A DNA stretch of 64,000 nt from Diphasiastrum complanatum (GCA_029204225.1 CM055110.1:41149862-41213861); one strand, 5' to 3'; counted from the first letter of the stretch, positions 1-12,120 are shown. Translations and numbers: made by a program. The notes: a model not told the origin generated them from the sequence alone.

Positions 1-2800
1 ACACACTCACCAGTGTGAGGGCTCACCTTGTCGGTTCATCAGATGGGGCCACAGTTGGCATACGAGGTTGCCCCATGGTTCTAGAGGCGGAGCGGCATCG
101 TTTGATTGAGACTTACTCACGATCAGGCATTGCAGTTCCTATAGCTCCCACACCTGTTGTTGCACCAGTTGTTAGTCGGGGCCCCTCCTCTAGTCATGAG
201 CCACCAGTCGCTCCTATGGGCATTCTTGAGAGGATGAGGCAGGCAGTGCTGCTGCATTTGCTTCCACTAGCTGACCATCCACATCTACGACACCTCCTAT
301 CACATCCACAACACCTCCCACTAGATCGGGGCATCCTGAGAGACCTTCCACTTCTGCTACACTGGTAGTGTCCCACTTTCGTTAGACGCAGAGCCTGTTG
401 TCGATGACCGAGCACCACCCCGGGCACCTCGTCCACCTTGAGTGAAATCCACCCCACTCTCCTACCTCAGAGCACCATTCGTCAGTCCTTTCGACGGGGC
501 AATGATGAGGTAGCTGAGAGGGCATTGGCAGACATGTTCTATGGCCTGAACCTACCATTTGCTATAGCGGATACCCACCTATTTCGAGATGCCATTGCTG
601 CTGTAGCGGCCCCAACCACTGAGGCCCTTCGCACCACACACTTTAGGGCAGCATACGACCGTGTTGATACACAGTTGCAGCAGCTTAGGTCAGGCTAGGA
701 GGTTTTTGGTTGCTCCATCATGGCAGATGGATGGACTGACATGCGGAGTAGGTCAGTCGTCAACATCTTGATTTCCAGTTGCATGGGCACCATGTTCTGG
801 AAGGCAGTTGACTCCTCTCGTGGGGGTGCCATCCAGGACGCTCGCTATATATTTGAGCAGATTGATGGAGCCGTATTGCATGTTGGCCCCACTCATGTGG
901 TGCAGGTTGTCACAAACAATGCATCCAACTGCTTTGAGATGGGGAGGATTTTGACAGCTACTTACCCCCACATTGTCTGGACGCCTTGTGCAGCCCACTC
1001 CATTGACTTGATGTTCAAGGAGATTTCGCGTCTAGATTGGGTCACTGCTATCACATCTAGGGCCATGACTGTAGTGAACATTGTCAGACGGAAACGTCGA
1101 GCCTTGACCATGTTTTGCATGCACAACAAATTGGACCTGCGGAAGCCTGCTTCCACCAAATTTGGATACCATGTATTGGTGCTTGAGCGCTTGCTCAAGT
1201 GTCGAGAGCCACTAGGTAGGATGGCCACATCTATGAATTTCATTGCTTGGGATCAGAGCCAGGGACCAGATGGCGTGGCCTGCATTGCTACAGTTTTTGC
1301 CACGGACTTTTGGCGTGATGTGGAGCAGCTCGTCACTGCTTTGCGCCCATGTATGCGGTTCTTCGGCTGGTGGATTGAGAGGGCAGTACCATGGGGCTGT
1401 GTACGAGTTCATGGACCGCATCGGCGAGGCTTTGCAGCGGCCACTTCTTCCACAGGCCAGGTATGTATGTCACTTCAATTCAACATTATATTCAGGCATT
1501 TTCATTTCATTGTATGACCTCATGGCTGTTGGTGATCGTTTATGGTTTATTGCTTGCACGTTTTTTGCTTGTAGGATGGCGGAGCTCAAATCCATATGGC
1601 TACGACGATGGAATAAGTTCCATCGACCCATTCACGCAGTGGCTCACCTACTACACCCATTGTGGCAGTCACCTAGCCAGCTGCAGGACGAGGAGCTATC
1701 AGGTGATTGGGACACATATGTGTCGCAGATCTACACAGGACAGGGGCAGCTATACGAGTTGGAGGTTCAGTACAGCAGGTACAAGAGCCAGTTGGGAGCG
1801 TTCTCGAGGGAGTTGGCGAAGGAGAGAGATAGCCGACTTCGTGCAGTCACATGGTGGGGTATTTTTGGGGGACCTCACCCCGGTTTTGATGAGGCTTGCG
1901 CTTCGTGTCCTCTCACAGGTATTTACCATACTTTTTTTCTTGATGTTCATCGTTGTCTTCTTTTCAGTCTTAGGTGGTGTTTTCGAGAAATGTTCTTACT
2001 TGCTTGTAATGTGCATATTGTTTCTAGGATTGCTCCGCATCGGCATGTGAGAGAAACTGGAGCACCTGGGCGCTTGTTCACACGAAAAAGCGCAACAGGC
2101 TATCAATGGAGCAATGCGAGAGGTTGGTGTTTTGCAACACCAACAGCAGGGTACTTCGTCGCATCGGGGGGAGTTCTTCTTCCATCTTGGAGGTGAACCC
2201 AGATCATTGTATCATGTTTCCTGAGGATGGGACAGAGCCAGCTGCACCGGAGGAGGATATCATGGCCCAAATTTACGAGGATATCCAGGGTGAGGCGGTC
2301 TACTATGCCTACTCAGGTAATGAAAATCTTTGGTTCAAGTTGTAGTTACAAATCAAGTTCTTGTTTTGCTTATGTGTTCTCTGAATGTGTTGGCTTTGTG
2401 GATGTACTGACATTGTGTCCTCGATGTGTAGGAGGATTAGCATGCGCGCACATTGGAGGATGTAGACCATGGGCAGGAGGAGGCAGCAGCGGGCTTTAGC
2501 TTCACACTTCCCCTACCCCTCCTAGGCCCCGGTATGTCGATCCAAATGCAGAGACCCAGGTAGAGCCAGATGACGAGACATTGGATTGCCTACTGGAGAC
2601 CATGTTGAGCACGGAGGGATTTTTGATGGCAGGGCCACTCGCAGTGTACGAGCCAGGGGTACTTTCAGATCTAGCAGTAGGCCCAGCCTAGCCGATCTGT
2701 ATGTGCGGTTTGGAGCATGTGCCCCCAGTACCTCTACCGCCCCATCGATACCTAGGGGTAGGGGCAGACCTCGAGGGTCAGGCGTTGGATCTAGCTAGGG
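1..2800 (+). pseudogene. hAT transposase, multi-exon and frameshifted
   Basis: Bases 15-110 encode the end of a BED finger (VRAHL...GC). Bases 438-698 encode the N-terminal conserved block. The DUF659 domain runs from 720 to about 1350, with ADGWTDM, VVTNNASNC and WTPCAAHS. A frame change near 1360 moves to YEFMDRIGEAL. An intron runs from about 1461 to 1574. The next exon has FHRPIHAVAHLLHPLW, then a second frame change near 1866. After an intron (about 1917-2028) comes the hATC signature CERNWSTW followed by HTKKRNRL. The tail (2433-2800) is acidic and then Gly/Arg-rich. Two frameshifts make it a pseudogene unless the assembly is wrong. The DUF659 block is uninterrupted here, unlike in hAT element 4. 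Confidence 0.75.
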
Positions 2801-3438
2801 CATGAGTCAGTTTGCTAGAGCTAGAAGCAGAGGCAGAGGCAGAGGCAGATCTAGGCGGCTCGTGGCCCCCTCACCAGACATTATAGAGAGTCCCGTCTTA
2901 GCCTCAGATGACGTCTCACCATAGGATTCATTTTCATAGTACTATTTTATCAGACATGACATGTTTCTTTTTGTATCGGATGTACGGCGAGCTAACTATT
3001 TTATGGATGTTTTTTGCTTACATTTATGGCTCTTCCCTAAACTCTGCTCTCATTATATGATGGTTATTCTCCAGTTCCGTCAGGTTTCATCAAGAATGTT
3101 TCATGGTTTCTAAATAATTTCATGGTTTTGTTGATAAATTTATGGTAGTAGGTCAGATCATATTTTAAATGCAATAATTAGCCGAGCACTGTAGGTTGTT
3201 CTTATTGACATGAATCCTCAGGTTAATTTTACTCCATTCCCAACACTCCTAGTTAATATCAAATTATTGTAGTTAATTGTCTGCTCTTTAGTAGATCTGT
3301 TTATTGTAGTTAATTTTCTGTTTTTCAGCTAATTAGTTGCATTTTATATGAATTAAATCCTTTGTAAAAAAAGGTATTTTTTTTTTGAGGGCATTGTTCT
3401 GGAACGGAACGCGTTCTGTTCCGGAACGGGCAACTAAG
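2801..3438 (+). other. 3' non-coding part of hAT element 1
   Basis: After the Gly/Arg-rich tail and a short purine-rich stretch near 2820-2850 the sequence is AT-rich and without coding potential. Near the end, inverted GGAACG/CGTTCC units (about 3399-3428) form a strong palindrome next to the putative terminus. Such subterminal repeats are normally transposase-binding sites in hAT elements; that role is inferred. Confidence 0.5.
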
Positions 3439-3955
3439 GTTCAAATTACAATCTTCTTAAGTTATGACTTTATAACAAAGAGCACTGTAGCCGCTGAGCA
3501 TTTGTGATTTAGGAATCAACAATTAAGAGATAGGACTGGATTCTATAATCAATGTATGGCGTATGATGTGACCGCCATTGTGTTCGGAATCTTGCGTAAA
3601 AGCTAAAGTGTAAGGTCTAATGTCACTGATCAATCATCAAGAAGTTGTAACCTAAGACCTAATAAGTAATTCCGAAGAGCTCTTCTAATTTCAGTCTTCT
3701 CAACGTATGACTATAACATTGAGCTGCATTGAAGCAAGTGGCCATTGAGAGCACTCAGCTCTGAGCATATGTTATCTAGGAATCAACCATAAGGACTTAG
3801 GAGTCCAGACTCAAGAGATAGGATGCAACAAGCGATTGATTATAGTCTACACTGTGCAAAGTTGTAATTGCACCCTTAACACTAAACTAACACTTGTTTA
3901 TGCTGTGATGACATGCTAGGACTATAATCGGCAAAAGGAAAAAAAGAACCTAAAA
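3439..3955. other. no gene seen; AT-rich spacer
   Basis: This stretch between hAT element 1 and the subterminal repeats of hAT element 2 has no reading frame with recognisable motifs, no clear splice-bounded exon and no repeat that I could match elsewhere in the window. Confidence 0.4.
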
Positions 3956-4029
3956 CGATTCCATGGTTCAAACCTGGCCTGGGCCAATACAAATGTGATT
4001 CAAACTGCCGATTCGAACTTTGTTTCTTA

Positions 4030-5954
4030 TAACATGAAGTGAAAAAGTTCATAAGTCAGGAAAGTAGGAAACACTTCCAGCACTTCCATTATTTAAATTT
4101 TATTGTTTGAGTTATAGAGTGGAAAAGAACCTTTGCAAAGGTTTTTGTTCCGCCTAATATTACATCCAATCGTCAAATTAGGTGACAAATGTGATTAGCT
4201 TTATGTGCTACCTATACATGTTAGGAAAGTAATAGTAGTGCAATTTGCTTTGGCCCATTTGCATAGCAAAGATAAAGTAGAATTTCAACAAGTAATCGCT
4301 GACACACTTTGACCCAAGCTGTTCACCATTCTTGTCATATAGATAAAAAGTTTTGAGCATAAGTTTTTTCACTGTCAAGACAGGTTTCGCAACCATTATA
4401 AAAAATTCCGTAGAAGGTTTTTAGCAGGTGATATCTCATGATGAGATGTAGTTTTCTTAACATAGAATTTTGTAGCCACCACTCTATTTGAAGCTAACAA
4501 TAGAATGTGGATGTTTTCTTCTTGGCTTTCAGATTTGTCTTATTGTTGGAGTTAGCCTGGACTGGATCTGTGGTTGGAGTTTATATGTGTAAGTGCATGA
4601 TTTTTCTTTGCAGATTAAGAAGAGATGATAATTGCAGACTTTTGGTATTGTAGATGGCTGTAGGCGTATGAAATGAAGTTTGTACATCTAGAGAGGAAGT
4701 TTTAATCTGTATGCATGCCATATTTGTCCAAATGAGAGCTCCAAGAAATTAGCTGATAGTTTGTAAAGTGAGGATGCCCTGGAATTCTTATGAAGCTCTT
4801 GCAGACATCATCTCAAATTTAGAAATTCTCTTATCTTTTTTATTCACAGACATATGCCAGTGGAACTTTTAAAGCTCACTACAACTAAGGCTTTACAGTT
4901 GTATTTATACATCCACATGGATTGTTTCTCATTATTTTTTACAACTATTTAGTTTATTCCTACATGCTATGTTTTCTTACCATATCTAGCCGTTGCTGTT
5001 GTCATAATTAAGTTTAACTGATTTATTCACAAAAATCGGTTGCTTAGAAAATCTTGTTTGAGGAATTCTTCCATCATCCATGAAACTTCCCTTTGTGATG
5101 CTAATAGCTATCTCCTTCAGAGCTCAATGACAAATAGTCCTCCAAAAGAGCACTCAGTAACAGTCTACTTAGTACTAGTAGATTTATTGAAAGCCCTTTT
5201 CATGACAAGAGTCAGACACTTTTTATAGGATAACTTTACTTGATGGCAGCTGAACTTTCAACTATGGTTTTGCCAAAGTTGAAATAAAAAGAACTTCCTT
5301 TACTATTGAGCTTTATCTGACCAAGTTCCAACTTTACTATTGATAATTGAAGGCTATGTAGTATGTAGTATGTGTATGCTCTTCTTGCTAGCAGCCACTT
5401 CAATATCATTATTCATAGAATAAGTGTCTAGACTCTAGATCACAAAATCCAGATTCCCAGATGCCTGATGGAGAATGCTAACTTAGAACTAACCACTTAG
5501 TAATTCGTAGAACAATGAAAGCAATGAATACAATTTCAAATTAATCATGGATGATGAACTCACAAGTGACTTGTGAGTCGTTAGGCTCATGACTTGATTC
5601 ATTGCGTTTGAAGTTTGAACATTCAAGAATCAACAGCAAATCAAAGTCTAATTTTCTAAAGATTCAAGAATCAAAACAACAAATATAAGCATTATAATTC
5701 AAATGCTTAATATAGACAATAATCATGATTCAACTTCCATAATATCATATAATGAAGTCAGTGAAATGTGATCACAAGTCACCACTGAGTCGTGATAAGT
5801 GACAATCATAGTACATACTACATACAATCATCATTTTTTGAATATTAAATAGTCATTGAGTAGCGACTCATGAGCAATGAGTACTCTAGCATCTAGTCTA
5901 CTGTCTACCACTCCTAGAGGCTAGTACATTGCATAGTACAAAGTCTAAGATGAT
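4030..5954 (-). other. non-coding 3' part of hAT element 2
   Basis: AT-rich sequence of about 1.9 kb between the acidic tail of the transposase and the left subterminal repeats. The only longer frames (about 4208-4396 on minus and 5040-5228 on plus) lack any recognisable motif and look like chance frames. Part could be an older unidentified repeat. Confidence 0.4.
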
Positions 5955-6195
5955 AGATCTATGCTCGTCTGCTAGTCCTCGAAAGCTGCCTTGTAGCACC
6001 ACTAGGCTCCTCATCATCCCCAGAGTCCTCATCATCATCATCACTTGAGGAACCATCATCCTCAGACTCTTCCTCAATGTACTCCTCATCAGATGTCTCT
6101 TCATCGGAGGACTTGATAAGCTCGTCTTCCTCAATGGGAGCTGGGCTAGGAGCATGCCTTCCACCCCTCCTGTGTGTGTGCGTGATGCTGCAGCC
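5955..6195 (-). pseudogene. acidic C-terminal tail of hAT 2 transposase
   Basis: Read on the minus strand, one frame gives a run of Glu, Asp and Ser ending in a stop near 5958. This matches the Ser/Glu-rich tail coded at 51340-51415 in hAT element 4. Position and composition identify it; no catalytic motif is expected in this part. Confidence 0.5.
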
Positions 6196-7179
6196 CTCAT
6201 AGTAGATCCTGCAAAAGAGAATTGGCCAATGGCGATGATTACAATCTACAAGTCATAGCTTCGAAATTCAAACTTCCAACTTGGCACTTGCCAGTTGCAA
6301 GTCATTACACTGTAGTATGTATAGTACTTATAGGCTATAGCGGCTGGCCTACAAATAGCAGACTACAATTTACTACTTACAAGTTCAACTTAGACGTTAG
6401 TAATTTAATTGGAACTTTCAAGTTCCAAGTTGAGACTTGTGGGACCTTAAGCAATGGAGATAAATCTGCAGTCGGTAAGACCACCTGGTGTAGATCTGGG
6501 CCCTACCAATGCCTTCCAATGTTTTGGAGAAGGTTGTGAGACCTTGAACCAAGTTTTGGCATCCAAAAGCTATTCCCCTTCCAAGTTTGGGCAAGCCTAA
6601 GAATTGCATGTGGCAAGAGAAGGTTGTAGGATTGGTTTCCTTACCCTGCTACTTGCATTCAAATACACTGTAGGATGTCAGTAACGTTGATTGAGCATAA
6701 AGTAGGATAGTTGAAGTACAAAGTACCTCTTGTACTTAACAAGCTAGGCGTATATTCTCTAGGACAGAGTAGCTATCATTAGGGTAGTGGCTCAACAAAA
6801 GACTAGAGCAGAGGTCTCATAGACAAAAAAGGCACGTTATAAGCTCTTGCCAATCTTTGTAACACCTTCCTTTAATTAAAGGTTTTGTGGTTTTGTTACG
6901 AAGTGGGGGATCTCATGCTCATGTGAATGTTGCATTTATTGAATTCATGTTGTTTAAACTGTTAATCATTAAAAAGGTTCGTAATATAGCTGTGCTTCGT
7001 ATTGTTCGTGATTTCTGCCCACGGAGAAAGGCGGAGTCCTAGCCAGCTCTTTGTTTTTCAGCAGGAGCCTGGTAAATTTATCAAGATTCAAGAATCAATA
7101 AATTTATCAAAAATCAAGCAACTTAGTAACTTCCATGAACGATGAAGTTTGGACTTTGAAGTTTGAATAGTGAATAGTG
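6196..7179 (-). other. degenerate interior of hAT element 2
   Basis: This interval should hold the hATC exon region by comparison with hAT elements 1 and 4, but the CERNWS-type signature is not readable. It contains many short repeats of the type CAACTTG/CAAGTT like those in the introns of hAT 4, so much of it is probably intron. It is too eroded to place exons. Confidence 0.35.
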
Positions 7180-7859
7180 TTACAACTTCAATATACATAT
7201 TACATACCTCTCAGAGCTGATGGTAGTGCAAATGCGAAGCTGCTCGCCCAGCCTGTCCATGAATGCGTATAGAAGGCCTAATGTGCAACCCTGTCTATCT
7301 TTAAGGTGTAGGATGTTGTATACCGGTTGCAGCCCAGTGATAGTCCAATGGTCTGAAACAACCATTTGCCTCAAACTTGCATGAACTTTCAGGAGGCGCT
7401 CCAGAACAATGAACATGAATGCAAATCTGGACAATTTGACAATGGTTTCAAGTTAGTAGTTACTGAGTTCTAACTTCTAAGATGGCTCTCAAAACCATCG
7501 TGCCCATGTAGGAAGACGCCAAGATATTCAAAATGTGCCGCTTCTTACATTAGTTCCAGCCATCGGGTATGATGGTACACCCATACCTAGTTTCCAAGCA
7601 GCCAATGGCCATTTAAGTTCAACATTGTCAGTCGATGATTGTGGCAATTAAATTTTTAGTAGAATTATTACTTATAGATAGTAGATACTTATTACTAGAT
7701 ACTAGATACATTCAAACTTCAAAACTTAAATAATAAAGTTGAAACCCAAAACTTGATAGGGCTTACTTTTCCCATGATTTCTTGATCGGATGTAGGTTCC
7801 GATCAATTGGGGCCTGCTCGTCAAGAAGTATTCTCCTCCGCAGATGATTCATGTTGAAA
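7180..7859 (-). pseudogene. hAT 2 transposase, DUF659 and middle exons
   Basis: On the minus strand, 7780-7859 encodes HLRRRILLDEQAP, matching the exon end of hAT 4 (HLRTKGLLDERA). Bases 7480-7620 encode YGCTIIPDGW and RHILNILASS, the start of DUF659, with one TAA stop. Bases 7180-7434 encode FIVLERLLKVH, LRQMVV and GCTLGLLYAFMDRLGEQ. About 35 residues present in hAT 4 between LRQMVV and GLQPVY are missing. Splice-like AG and GT dinucleotides bound the blocks. It cannot encode a working transposase. Confidence 0.7.
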
Positions 7860-7864
7860 CTCTC

Positions 7865-8307
7865 AGTTACGAATAAAGCCACAGCTGATCTAAAGCTAAG
7901 CTATGAAAGCATCACATAAGCAAGACTTAAGCTATGAAAGCAGCACATAAGCAAGACTTAACCCTAGAAAGCAGGAAAGAGAGAGATTAAGGAGACTAAA
8001 GAGAGAGATCAATATCATCAGCTGAATAACAAATGACACACTTTCCCTACTTATAGCCAAGAGGAAGCTCTAAAAGGAAGCTTTTGGTGGCTAGGGCCCA
8101 ACTGGGAGGGAAAATAGTGCGCCCTCCAAGAAGGTCCCCACTCTCCAGTAATATGTCCAAATGGCCTAATAATGAATAATAAGGCCAAAGGCCAACCATA
8201 TAGTCTAAGTGTCACTAATGAATAAAAAAGGGCCCAAGGCCTGCTTATGCATAAAGTAAAGTAAATGTAAATGGACGCGGCGAATGTAATGAGCTGAGTC
8301 CATAACT
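7865..8307 (-). repeat. gypsy 1 3' LTR
   Basis: This matches 12401-12843 with about nine substitutions, mostly transitions. Near its left end it contains a 31-bp direct duplication (AGCTATGAAAGC...AGACTTA). It ends at a polypurine tract, which makes it the 3' LTR for a minus-strand element. Confidence 0.85.
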
Positions 8308-8379
8308 CTCCCTGGCACAAAAGAAAAAGACCCAACTGCTGAAAAGAAACTGGATCAAGGAGCAGCAAGCCCTGGTGCA

Positions 8380-9045
8380 TCAACAACTAGAGCAACATCT
8401 GATGTAGAGGAATCAACAAGTGCAGCAAGAGCACGAGCCTGATCCGCAAGTGATGGTGTATGATAAAAGACATCAATAGGCTCCCATGTGGCCTCCTCAA
8501 TAGGACGGCCATCCCACTGGACCAAAAACTGAATCTGCCGACGGCGTCGACTATGGTATAGACGAACCTGTAATATAGCAGCAGGTAAAAATGGAAATAA
8601 CTCCACCAACAATGATCGTAGTCTCTTGAACTGTGTGGGCGTTAACTGTTCTCCCACATGCTGTAGGAAACTCAGCATCACAAGGAGCGTCATCCTCAAT
8701 AGCAGCACGTAATAAACTGACATGGAATACATCACAGGTGCGTGTGGAAGCAGGAAGCTATAAGCGATATGTAACTGGACTAAGAACCTCCAAAATGCGA
8801 TAAGGCCCATAATAACGTGGTGCAAGCTTCTCAGTAGAAGCATGGCCCTGGACAAAATGATGACGTGCAAACCGTAGGCGTAGATAAACCATATCTCCAA
8901 GCTAAAACTCAACATGGCGGCGGTGACGATCAACTGAGGTCTGATAACGCTGCTGAACATGCTGTAAATGAGAACTGGCCCGGGTAATAAGCTTTTGGAG
9001 CACCAAGGTATCCAAAAAGCCCGAGAAGGTAGAACAATCCATCAT
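8380..9045 (-). pseudogene. gypsy 1 integrase C-terminal tether and chromodomain
   Basis: Minus-strand frames contain HVQQRYQTSVDRHRRHVEF, then GDMVYLRLRFARHH, LAPRYYGPYRILEV and a DVFHVSLL block. These are the end of a gypsy integrase. After a frameshift near 8600 comes a chromodomain, FLVQWDGRPIEEATWEP (about 8470-8560). Chromodomains steer chromovirus integration to marked chromatin. At least two stops or frame changes interrupt the reading. Confidence 0.7.
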
Positions 9046-10120
9046 AGGATACACCAAAAACGGATGGAGAATCGGATGACCCATCGGAACTGGCCGCAAG
9101 TGTAATCCCAAAGTACACACCAGGTGCAGAAGTGAGGAATAGAAGAAATGCACTGGAATGAGGAACAGGATCCGCAACATCAGTAGCAAGCATCGGAGCA
9201 ATATCCACGTGTAGCTGGGAATGAGTATCAAAGCACATATGAGCAACACTGAACTATGTGGCGGCAACATCCCCAAAAACTATCCAAGAGAGGAGAAGGA
9301 ATTCTCTCAAGGTACCCTGATGGTCTCGGAACACTAGAACAAAGTGGCAACTCAGCATCGGAGACCAAGCGATATGGAGCAACCTAAAATGACAGGGAAC
9401 TTGAAGATCACCCAGACATACAGTAGCTGGAACAAAGGCAATAACCCAAGCCAAAAGGATATGCCAAGCCTGACAATGAGCAACAATCCAAGGATTAGAT
9501 AGAGAGCCACATGCATAATCATAGAGATATCCGCACCATAGACGATCAGTAATATGGAACCGTAGAAATATCATGAGGCAGATCACAAACCTCAAGCAGA
9601 GATCCATGGAGTAAAGCGAAAGAAGATACAACCTGATCACCAATAGCGAGGGAACCATCAAACGTGGACCCATGAAGAACCCCATAGAAATCAGCAGGAA
9701 CATCGGCCATAACAGACTCAAGAGATGGAGATATAGAGACCAATGGAGAAGATACTGCACCAACCACCGAACCAGGAAGGGAATCTGAAGTATGCGCAAA
9801 AGCAATAGTAGAAATACCACCAAGGTATACGGCCTCAATATCAATGAAACCAGGAATGACCACTGAATACGATATCTGTGAATCAAGGCATATAGGCGCA
9901 AGGCACACAGCAACAACCTATAAATCCGAAGCAACATCAACCTGAGGAAGACGACCCACGGATGGTGAAAGTGAAGCAACAACTGATGTACTCTGAATGG
10001 AAAGAAGAGCTGCATCGTTGGCCTTTGGCAGGGTACACATAAACTGCTTCCCGGTAACCAACTGGAAGTCTCCCTGAGAATCAATGCCAACAAGTGAGTG
10101 TGTAACTGCATCAAGTACAA
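9046..10120 (-). other. gypsy 1 segment with no recognisable RT, RNase H or integrase
   Basis: Only about 1.1 kb separates the protease region from the integrase tail, against roughly 2.5-3 kb in a complete chromovirus. None of the three minus frames shows RT motifs, an RNase H DEDD pattern, or the integrase HHCC or DDE signatures. Some frames are long (120 and 288 residues) but hydrophobic and low in complexity. The sequence may be unrelated filler acquired by recombination. Confidence 0.5.
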
Positions 10121-10138
10121 ATGTCAATGTCTGCTATG

Positions 10139-10498
10139 TCAAGTCCAGTGTAACGGCTCCAAGAGATGCAAACCAATCAGCACCAAGGATAAGATCATAA
10201 CGCTCCATAGAAATAATGTAAAGTTCTGCCTGTCCAGAAAAATCTCCAATGCGGTATGGCAAACGCTGAAACATCTAAGAACTAGGAAAAGAATATGGGA
10301 ACTGGCAACCTCAACTGTGAGAGGCTGTGAAGCAGGAACAGGTGAAGCACGTATCCGACGAGTGATATAACTGCTAATAAAAGAATGAGTGCTGCCAGTA
10401 TCAACTAAAGCAGTATACTCACGACCTGTAATACGTACATGTAACCGAATGGAGCAAGGACCAGGACGCCCTTTCCAAGTAGCCTTTCCAAGTAGCAT
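10139..10498 (-). pseudogene. gypsy 1 aspartic protease region
   Basis: The minus frame encodes a retropepsin active site, ALVDTGSTHSFIS, preceded by VRITGREYT. After a frame change, the end-of-protease motif ERYDLILGADWFASLGAV follows at about 10145-10205. The protease would process the Gag-Pol precursor in the virus-like particle. It continues from the gag zinc knuckle after stops. Confidence 0.7.
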
Positions 10499-10639
10499 AG
10501 GCAGCTGAGCATGGCAAGTAGCAGGAAGTAAATTAGTGGAAGGCTAAGAGGATAGGTCAGGCTCATCAGAAATATGAATGTAGATATTGGAATCATCTGG
10601 AGTAGTGCCCTCATGGTAAAAAACAGCAGTAGTAGTAGG

Positions 10640-11761
10640 GAGAGGCTGACGGCAATCACGGGCAAAATGGTCAGGACTCTTACAACGAAAGCAAAGACGC
10701 TGCTGCTGAAGGTCAGCGAACTCTGTAGACGTGTAACGTCGGACAAAAGCAGGTCGAGGAGTCGGAGGACGAGGAGACGAAAGGACAATGGAGAGAGCTG
10801 GAACAGAAGGGGCAGGTGTAGGGGTGGATGCAGCGGGAAAAGATGAAGCAGGAGGATGGGGTCAGGAGAAGCGGGAAGGAAGAGTGTCAGAGTACTTATG
10901 CTGTAAAGTACTGGCAAGAGACATCGCCTCAACAAGTGTGGGAGGACGGAAGGAAGAAACATCATAACGTAAAGCACCACGAAGCCCAGCAATGTAACGA
11001 GAAATAAGCTCAGTGGGCTGTAGATCTATGAAAAGATAAGAAAACTCCATAAACTGATATGTATAAGAAGCAAGATCACTGGTCTGAGTGAGACTACGGA
11101 ATGTATCACGTTGGCGGTCGAGCCACTGAGGGTCAATCATAGCATGACGGAGGTCACGGCCAAAAGTATGCCATAAATGGAGCCCTTCCCGATCAAGAAC
11201 AGCTCTATAAACTCGCCACCACGTGGCGGCGTGTCCATCTAAATGTAAAGCAGCCACCTGGATCTTCTGAGGATCAGTCTTAGGGTAGATTTGAAAATAT
11301 GTGTCAAGCTTAGCAAACCAATTCTCTAATAAGTTCCCCTCAGAGGAACCGGAATAGGTAGCAAGCTGTACCCTATCACGAAAGTTTCGAGCAAAGTGTG
11401 GCTCGGGAAGTGGGGGATGTGAAAAGAAACCAGGAGATGGGTTAGGTGGAATGATCGGTCCACCACCAGGCTGACTAGCAGAGGAAGATGGAAGTCCAAA
11501 TGGAGGGGGAGTCCCAAATGAAGGAAAAACAGGAGCTTTACCAGGACCATGAGGCTGTAAAGAATCAATCTGTGACTGCATAGTAGCAAAGCCGGTCATA
11601 ACGGTATCGAAGCGAAGAACGAGGCCAGAAAGGGTCTCATTTATGCGACGAAACTGATCGGATAAGGTTTCCTGAGTAGTCTCACTCGGGGTAGGTGAAT
11701 GTGCCATAATGATAGTGGAAGGAATAGACGAAAACTTGAGAGAGCGGACTCTTGTCTTCAC
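10640..11761 (-). pseudogene. gypsy 1 Gag with CCHC zinc knuckle
   Basis: A frame of 299 residues (11761 to 10862) starts with a Met and contains the gypsy Gag core: FRDRVQLATYSGSSEG, WFAKLDTYFQI, LHLDGHAATWWRVY and LISRYIAGLRGALRYDV. After a stop or frame change, a CX2CX4HX4C knuckle (CFRCKSPDHFARDC) is coded at 10652-10693. Gag forms the particle and the knuckle binds RNA. This is the best preserved part of the element; most of Gag is uninterrupted. Confidence 0.8.
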
Positions 11762-11929
11762 CCCAAATTAGTCTATTAAAACCACTATTATCACAACTAA
11801 GAAAGGACAGCAATCAGCAAATGAAAAAAGTGAAAATGAAGGCTACGAAAATGCGCTGGACAGCCAGGAGGCAAGTGACAAATGGGAGTATCAAACGGAG
11901 TTAGAATTTTGTGAAATTTGGTTGAGGAT

Positions 11930-12120
11930 GGGCGATGGACAGCCTGCAAACAAGGTGTGAAAAATGGCTGCAAACGGAGACAAAAACGGACGAAAGTGAC
12001 AAGTATGAAGCGGCTGGACAGCCTGCAAACAAAAGTGAGAGGGCTGAAAATGGGAGGAGGAACGGATGAAAGAGATGAGGGAATTGGGCGCTGGAGAGCC
12101 TGCAAACAAGCTGGAAATGG
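11930..12120 (-). repeat. gypsy 1 leader with three ~78-bp tandem units
   Basis: The motif GGACAGCCTGCAAACAA, with small changes, recurs at 11938, 12016 and 12093, spaced 78 and 77 bp apart in the untranslated leader between LTR and gag. Overlapping open frames here are a by-product of the repetition. Confidence 0.6.

Larger units (their letters stand above)
1..3438 (+). mobile_element. hAT element 1 (BED/DUF659/hATC type), 5' end outside window
   Basis: The order of coding blocks is that of plant DUF659-type hAT transposons: a BED zinc-finger end, a DUF659 domain and a C-terminal hATC dimerisation block. The right end is marked by palindromic GGAACG/CGTTCC repeats at about 3399-3428. It finishes in GGCAACTAAG (3429-3438), the inverse of the CATAGTTRCM-type termini seen on other hAT copies here. 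The 5' terminus lies before base 1, so the target duplication cannot be tested. Boundaries are inferred from motif and position. Confidence 0.72.

Noticed and set aside
4531-4590. Possible host exon after TTTCAG
   Set aside because: Weak donor, hydrophobic short frame and no phase link to exon a; it also lies within hAT element 2.
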